This document shows positions 59,476-64,000 of a stretch of DNA of 64,000 bases, one piece after another. A program made the position numbers and the translations under genes. The DNA is from Agarophyton chilense (taxonomy: Eukaryota > Rhodophyta > Florideophyceae > Gracilariales > Gracilariaceae). The number at the start of each line of letters is the position of its first letter. Position 1 is the stretch's first letter. The stretch lies in contig JARGXX010000117.1 in assembly GCA_030374765.1 (NCBI GenBank), positions 1-64,000 on the forward strand, written 5' to 3'. The notes beneath the pieces were generated by a model. It was not told the origin of the DNA. It was given only the letters and a program-made list of their open reading frames with translations, and did no database searches.

Positions 59476-60797
59476 TCTAAACAATTATTTTTATCATCTG
59501 GACAGCAATATAAACTCATGGGTTTCTGATAGACAACCAAGAAACGTTGTCAAGCTTTTTTGAACAAGTTCTTACGCGTTAGGGGTAAATGAAACCCATC
59601 TTCTCGGTCTCGAGTGGTTCTATCTCTTCTCGAAATATTATTAAATATGAATGAGGTCCTTTGAGGCGCCTCAAAAGTTTGAGATAAGAGTTCGCAAGGT
59701 CTGATATATCGCATTCCGAGAACAGTTTACTTTGTTCCTTCGTACATGTGTTGAAACTGACGTAGAGCCCCTCATGCTGTTTGCGCATTCTGGCGCAAAC
59801 AATGCTGAAACAGCGACTCGGGACCGAGGACTTGACCGTTATGGGCTTCAAATGCCGTATCTCTGCTAGTGGGATTAAGACATGTACAACAGACGTCCCG
59901 CATGCTGTGCACGGTCGTTGTCATTACACACAATGAACATTTCCTCCTTCACCATCTTAGAGTTCGAAAAGAAAGAAGATTACTAGTTATTCGCCAGCCA
60001 TCTGGCTCAAAACAATTGAGGTATCATCGAGCCAGGATAGTCACTCCAGACACCTCCCGTGAAGCGTTTCGAAGCTGACGTTTCTCCATTTCCGGGCTTC
60101 ACATTTATGTTTGTCTCCACCACCACCTCTATCTACTGTTTTCATATTTCTTTTTCTACTTTTTGCCTTCTTTGTGGTAGTGTACAATTTGTTGAATGGA
60201 GAGTATGAACCCAGGCCGGTCGGTATGAACCAATGCTGTCTTTCTGAAACCCAGCGTTTCATTGTGCAATGTGATGATCATGCAAAAAAGCCTGTTGCGA
60301 ACGAGAGTACTCTCACCAGTAGAAATGATAGAAAACATGTGATAGCGAGTTGAAAATTTTCAAAACGATTTGACGTTTCAACAGTGCTTTTTTCAACTTC
60401 CACAGGCACGCATGCTCCAATGATCATGTTAGATTCAGTTCTCTATATGCAACGACATTCATCTGTGTTGAAATTCTGTCTGAAACCAATGATCTGGACG
60501 TTAGTGCAAAAAACGTTCGGAAGAAGAAATCCACTACTTTGTCACGGTCCACAGGGGGCAGATCAGAGGACCCACTGGTCCAAGTATTCCTAAACTTTCT
60601 AATCGCGCATGTGTGCTTCAGAAGCCGAGTCAAATATGAAAAATCAAAGAGAAATTGAAAATATTGACGGAGACCCACGACGCCGTCCGAGTTGAGCCGA
60701 TTTGCGAAAATCGTGCAGGGGCCAAATGCGATGCCTGTAGCTAGCAGTCAGAGACGTTTCATCAGTCGAACTGAATCGACAAGTATCAACTCTAAAG
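59476..60797. other. Intergenic region with an exon-like open frame
   Basis: About 1.3 kb, less GC-rich than the block to its left. Apart from the frame at 59579-59851 no gene or repeat is visible. The right end holds the EBP2 promoter. Confidence 0.4.
59579..59851 (-). other. Exon-like open frame of unknown origin
   Basis: A 90-codon open frame whose first in-frame ATG lies 21 codons in (MRKQHEGLYV); the frame is open further upstream without any ATG. The protein has balanced composition and reads like a conserved globular domain (CDISDLANSYLKLLRRLKG, HSYLIIFREEIEPLETEKM). I do not recognise it. It could be the last exon of a spliced gene or a gene remnant. The convergent HEAT gene ends 103 bases away. 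Confidence 0.3.
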
Positions 60798-61991
60798 ATG
60801 GCGAAGAGAAAATGGAAGAACGTGCAGAGTTCTGCCAAAGATTCCCGAGAGAAAGATGACCCCATTCCAAAGACAGATAAAGAAACAAGTGGTAAAACCG
60901 ATGAACAATTCGCCTCAGGTACGGACCAACCTGGTAGTGACGTCGAAATGGATGCCATAGAAGAGGAAGAAAAGGAAGCGGAACAGTCGGATGAACAGGA
61001 GTCTTTGAGAGAAGATGAAGCTCAAGATGAAGAGAAAGAAAAGCCTGCGAATTTTAGCGCACTTGTTGGTATTGGCGAGCACTCCGACGAAAGCGATAGC
61101 GACGCCCCATTGGAAGCCATTGCATTATCAAAACTTCCGTCTGAAACCATCGAAATGGTTTCCAATGACGCGGCGGCTCTTGAGAAGAAGCTTTCTGAAA
61201 TTGCCCTCTTTGTTGACATCGCCGGAAAGAAAGCTCTTCCTTTTGAAGAATCGCTGGTGGTTGTCATGCCCAATGAGAAAAAGCTCAGTGATAAGCTTGC
61301 GCTAGATGATCTTGAGCGCGAGAAGGCATTTGCAGAGATGACCACAGAGGCTGTGCATCTCGGCCTTGATAGGCTCAGAGAAAAAAAGGTCAAGTTTCGC
61401 CGCCCAGGGGACTACTTTGCTGAGATGGTCAAGGCTGATATACATATGGCCAAAGTAAAGACTCGTGTTCTACAACAAAAGGAGAGGATTGAAGACGCTG
61501 AAAAACGGCGGAATAACCGAGATATAAAGAAAGGCCGGAAAAAGGTGCGTGGTGAGCAACTGGAAAGGGAACAGGAAAAGAAACGAAAGGCAAAAGAAGA
61601 AATTGCGACCTACAGCCGATTACGGAAAGATCGCTTAAAAGAGAGGGAGCAGGGCAAGAACGATAATGATGATGATGATGATGATTTTCCCATAGACCTG
61701 CTTGAAGTCGAACAGCTTGATAGCGACAATCGATTCCAAAAGCATTCCGATATTGTGAAAGGGAAGAAGCAACCTTGGCGGGCGACGTCGGGAACGCGTG
61801 GCAAGCGATCACGAACAGATATAGATGGTAAGAGGGGAAGAAGATCAAACCGGACCGATTCGAAAGAATCAGCTCGGGGATCTAAGAAACATGGTAGCCG
61901 AACGCCACGTGCGAATGGTGGTGTGAAAAAGCCGAGAGGAAAAAAGAAGAGACTTGGGAGAAGTCGTCGAATGGCGGCGCAGAAGTCATAA
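60798..61991 (+). CDS. EBP2-like nucleolar rRNA-processing protein
   Basis: 397-residue protein (MAKRKWKNVQSS). The first 110 residues are acidic and disordered. The EBP2 core follows (about residues 110-300): LSEIALFVDIAGKKALPF (a short folded segment), DLEREKAFAEMTTEAVHLGL, then the signature FRRPGDYFAEMVKADIHMAKV and a long basic helix (KKGRKKVRGEQLEREQEKKR). The tail is Lys/Arg/Gly-rich with nuclear localisation signals. EBP2 is needed for 27S pre-rRNA processing and 60S ribosomal subunit assembly in the nucleolus and also binds Rrs1. A (GAT)n run near 61665 encodes an Asp stretch. Convergent with the POT1-like gene. Confidence 0.9.
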   Translation: MAKRKWKNVQSSAKDSREKDDPIPKTDKETSGKTDEQFASGTDQPGSDVEMDAIEEEEKEAEQSDEQESLREDEAQDEEKEKPANFSALVGIGEHSDESDSDAPLEAIALSKLPSETIEMVSNDAAALEKKLSEIALFVDIAGKKALPFEESLVVVMPNEKKLSDKLALDDLEREKAFAEMTTEAVHLGLDRLREKKVKFRRPGDYFAEMVKADIHMAKVKTRVLQQKERIEDAEKRRNNRDIKKGRKKVRGEQLEREQEKKRKAKEEIATYSRLRKDRLKEREQGKNDNDDDDDDFPIDLLEVEQLDSDNRFQKHSDIVKGKKQPWRATSGTRGKRSRTDIDGKRGRRSNRTDSKESARGSKKHGSRTPRANGGVKKPRGKKKRLGRSRRMAAQKS

Positions 61992-62293
61992 CTAAGCAAC
62001 GATACTCGCTCGACCCTGTACAGTTTCCTAAGCAGTGTCGTTGGAAAGAGCGACTTTGTCCAACATCCTTTTTAATTCTCTTTTCCGAGAACCGCCAAAA
62101 TGTTAGGTTTACGGAACAAACGGTCTTGCTTCAGATATATTTGATTGTGCTTGCTTTTTGTTCGGGGGAATGTTGACTTTCTGCAATGGCAGAGTCTCGC
62201 GTTCTAGGATGTGGTGTGTCCATGCTTTCTCATTTGAATGGGAAAGTTCAAGATTGTAAGACATGAATGCCCATTGTTTTCTTATTGTCACGA
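61992..62293. other. Short intergenic region between convergent genes
   Basis: 302 bases between the EBP2 and POT1-like stop codons. No feature seen. Confidence 0.5.
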
Positions 62294-64000
62294 CTACGTT
62301 ACCAGCCGGGTTCCTTTCAAAATACATGCGACTCTATACAGGCCCATGTCATCTTCGTATTCATAGGGAACAACTAAACAGTCCATAACGCTTATGGCCG
62401 CGTGGAGTGTCCGAAACCTTCTCTTCAGCAGATCACATTTCTCATTGTTCGTGTGAAGGTCAGACGCTTGCAGTCCCAGCAAAAGCTCCGCATCCTTCCC
62501 TATGACCCAGCTCTCAATTGAGGCACCTCCGGACCGTTCTTGCAGAATGAGCCTTAGAACAAATTGCCACAGTTTCATTCTTGATCCACAGTCATCGCAG
62601 TTGTTACCAGCCATCAACACACCTCTTTCACAATTCGCACAGATAGGGCGACAAGCGTGTCGCAGGTCTCTGGGCCAAGCAATGCCGCGAGCCCAAACTG
62701 CCAATCGGAATAGCTTCTCGCTGGAATCTCGTCGGAATGCCTGAACCATATCGCTAATTCGCCACACCTTTCGATTTGCATAATTGTGCACAGTTATGAC
62801 CTTTTCATGCGGCGCAAGCTTTATGTCAATACGGTTGTCACCTCTACGCGTACAATTCAAGGCTGTATATGGCACAGGCTTTATATCAGCACGCTTGTTG
62901 CCTGTATTTGGGAGATTTGATTCAGCTTGAGGCACAAGCCCTACGCCAGAATGAGCGTTACCTATATATATAGATTTTGTCGTAGCCTCGTCCGAGTTAA
63001 GCAGTCTTGTGTGCGTTCCGTTCAAATTGGCGGCACCATTTTGAAGGGAATTGTTCTCAGTCGTGGTTCTAGCACAGGGCTGATTCAATCTGGGCACTTT
63101 CACCGATATGTGATCCGCATCCTCACCATTCACTATGATTTGTTGGGGCTGTTCTTGATTATGTACATTTGGTCCATCCCAGGCTCTGGGTCGCTTCGGA
63201 GTGGTGTTAGGGGTGTGCCGCACACTTAATAGATCTCGAGTGACGCCATCATTACTATGCCCGTTTGGTAGTCGCATCTCACATCTTTCCTTTGCAAGGC
63301 GAACGTCCGGGGCGTTCTCAGCATTCCAGATCAGAGTCGACGTTCTGACATTAACGCTGAGTTCTATCTCTCTTCCAACACCCCTGTCCACGACACGGGC
63401 ATCACGTATGAGTAGCCAAGAGCTGATCTGTGGTCGAGCATTCCATGATGGACAAAAGTCAAGAAATGAGAAAAGGCGTGGGATTCCTCTCGTTCTCCAT
63501 GGAGGTTGACTCGATATTCGTACGCTTCTTCTTGGGTGGCCAGTCCCATCACTGGCAGTCATGGTCAAGTCCTGAGCGTTTGAAACGGCAAATTGATGAA
63601 CATAACATATTAGGTCGAAACTCTTTGTTAAGAATGTTGCGCCTGTGGGAGCGCTCAGAATATCTGTAACAGTTCGTAAGTACGGTCGTTGACTTTTGTA
63701 ATGCGTAAATAAGAAGTCTTTGGTCCACTTTCTCAGCTCTCTGATACGACGCATGTCATAGCAATCAATGGGATCAGGACTGCGTTTCTGAGCCTGACCG
63801 GTATCTGGTTGCGCAATGGGTTCGAAATCGTCCGCATTATGTTTCCACATTTGAACAGTAGAGTAAAACTTGAGTCTGCCCTGCCGCACTGGAGTGTCAC
63901 CGAACCGTGAAAAATCTATGAGAGCAGCTCGATGTATCCGCGCAATATCTCCAAGCTCTCGAAAAGAAATAGCTTCTGATGGGGTGGAGACAAACCTGTG
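62294..64000 (-). CDS. POT1-like telomere-binding protein, 5' end outside the window
   Basis: Open frame of 568 codons that is still open at the right window edge; the internal GTG at 63889 is not a real start. The N-terminal part reads ELGDIARIHRAALIDF, then SRFGDTPVRQGRLKFYSTV, close to the first OB fold of POT1, where a gDIIRfHR-like segment is conserved. The second OB fold follows (FDLICYVHQFAV ... LTMTASDGTG). After a disordered Asn/Thr-rich linker of about 200 residues, the C-terminus has a zinc-bearing OB domain: two C-x2-C pairs inside a region running from WARGIAWPRDLRH to KLWQFVLRLILQ, then DAELLLGLQASDL. This layout is POT1, which binds the single-stranded telomere overhang. An RPA1-like protein is the main alternative. 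The real start must lie to the right of 64000. Confidence 0.6.
   Translation of the reverse strand, partial: HRFVSTPSEAISFRELGDIARIHRAALIDFSRFGDTPVRQGRLKFYSTVQMWKHNADDFEPIAQPDTGQAQKRSPDPIDCYDMRRIRELRKWTKDFLFTHYKSQRPYLRTVTDILSAPTGATFLTKSFDLICYVHQFAVSNAQDLTMTASDGTGHPRRSVRISSQPPWRTRGIPRLFSFLDFCPSWNARPQISSWLLIRDARVVDRGVGREIELSVNVRTSTLIWNAENAPDVRLAKERCEMRLPNGHSNDGVTRDLLSVRHTPNTTPKRPRAWDGPNVHNQEQPQQIIVNGEDADHISVKVPRLNQPCARTTTENNSLQNGAANLNGTHTRLLNSDEATTKSIYIGNAHSGVGLVPQAESNLPNTGNKRADIKPVPYTALNCTRRGDNRIDIKLAPHEKVITVHNYANRKVWRISDMVQAFRRDSSEKLFRLAVWARGIAWPRDLRHACRPICANCERGVLMAGNNCDDCGSRMKLWQFVLRLILQERSGGASIESWVIGKDAELLLGLQASDLHTNNEKCDLLKRRFRTLHAAISVMDCLVVPYEYEDDMGLYRVACILKGTRLVT

Overview
The window looks like nuclear DNA of an intron-poor, gene-dense photosynthetic eukaryote, most likely a red alga, perhaps a florideophyte. 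The evidence is long intronless genes for universal eukaryotic machinery (HDAC, Mediator, Pol I and Pol III factors, TIMELESS, Rad9, an EBP2-like nucleolar protein, a POT1-like protein) mixed with plastid genes: a CYP97-type P450 with a transit peptide starting MAAF, a lumenal PsbQ-like protein with a twin-arginine signal, a PBS-lyase-like HEAT protein starting MAPASF, and a DUF647/RUS protein. I cannot fix the species.

Region 1 (1-20,699) is a nest of two fossil Ty3/gypsy LTR retrotransposons of the chromodomain (chromovirus) type. Element 1 lies on the minus strand. Its 3' LTR begins just outside the window and ends at 602, its interior is 603-8028, and its 5' LTR is split. Element 2 lies on the plus strand (8142-20198) and sits inside that 5' LTR. 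The 5-bp target duplication AAAAC flanks it exactly, and the rest of element 1's LTR resumes at 20204. Both carry gag, protease, reverse transcriptase, RNase H, integrase and a chromodomain, and both are broken. They share the same 18-nt primer-binding site. Element 2 also carries a 470-codon open frame on the opposite strand between pol and the 3' LTR. It is the most unusual object in the window.

Region 2 (20.7-48.5 kb) is a host gene region with roomy spacers: an F-box-like/LRR protein, a BTB protein, an aquaglyceroporin, a TAF1B/Rrn7-like Pol I factor, a class I histone deacetylase with a long acidic tail, a MED16-like Mediator subunit with a possible SPOC/ACID-like C-terminus, a small membrane protein, TIMELESS/Tof1, a DUF4336 protein and a methyltransferase.

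Region 3 (48.5-59.5 kb) is a visibly GC-rich, compact block of seven genes in strict strand alternation (+ - + - + - +): PsbQ-like, prenyltransferase alpha subunit, RPC5, Rad9, CYP97, RUS/DUF647 and the HEAT protein. Convergent neighbours nearly or exactly touch, and divergent neighbours share 225-400 bp promoters.

Region 4 (59.5-64 kb) is less GC-rich. It holds an EBP2-like nucleolar protein and a POT1-like telomere protein whose 5' end runs off the right edge. The host genes do not form a pathway. They are housekeeping and plastid genes packed by strand rather than by function. No tRNA, rRNA or CRISPR array was recognised.
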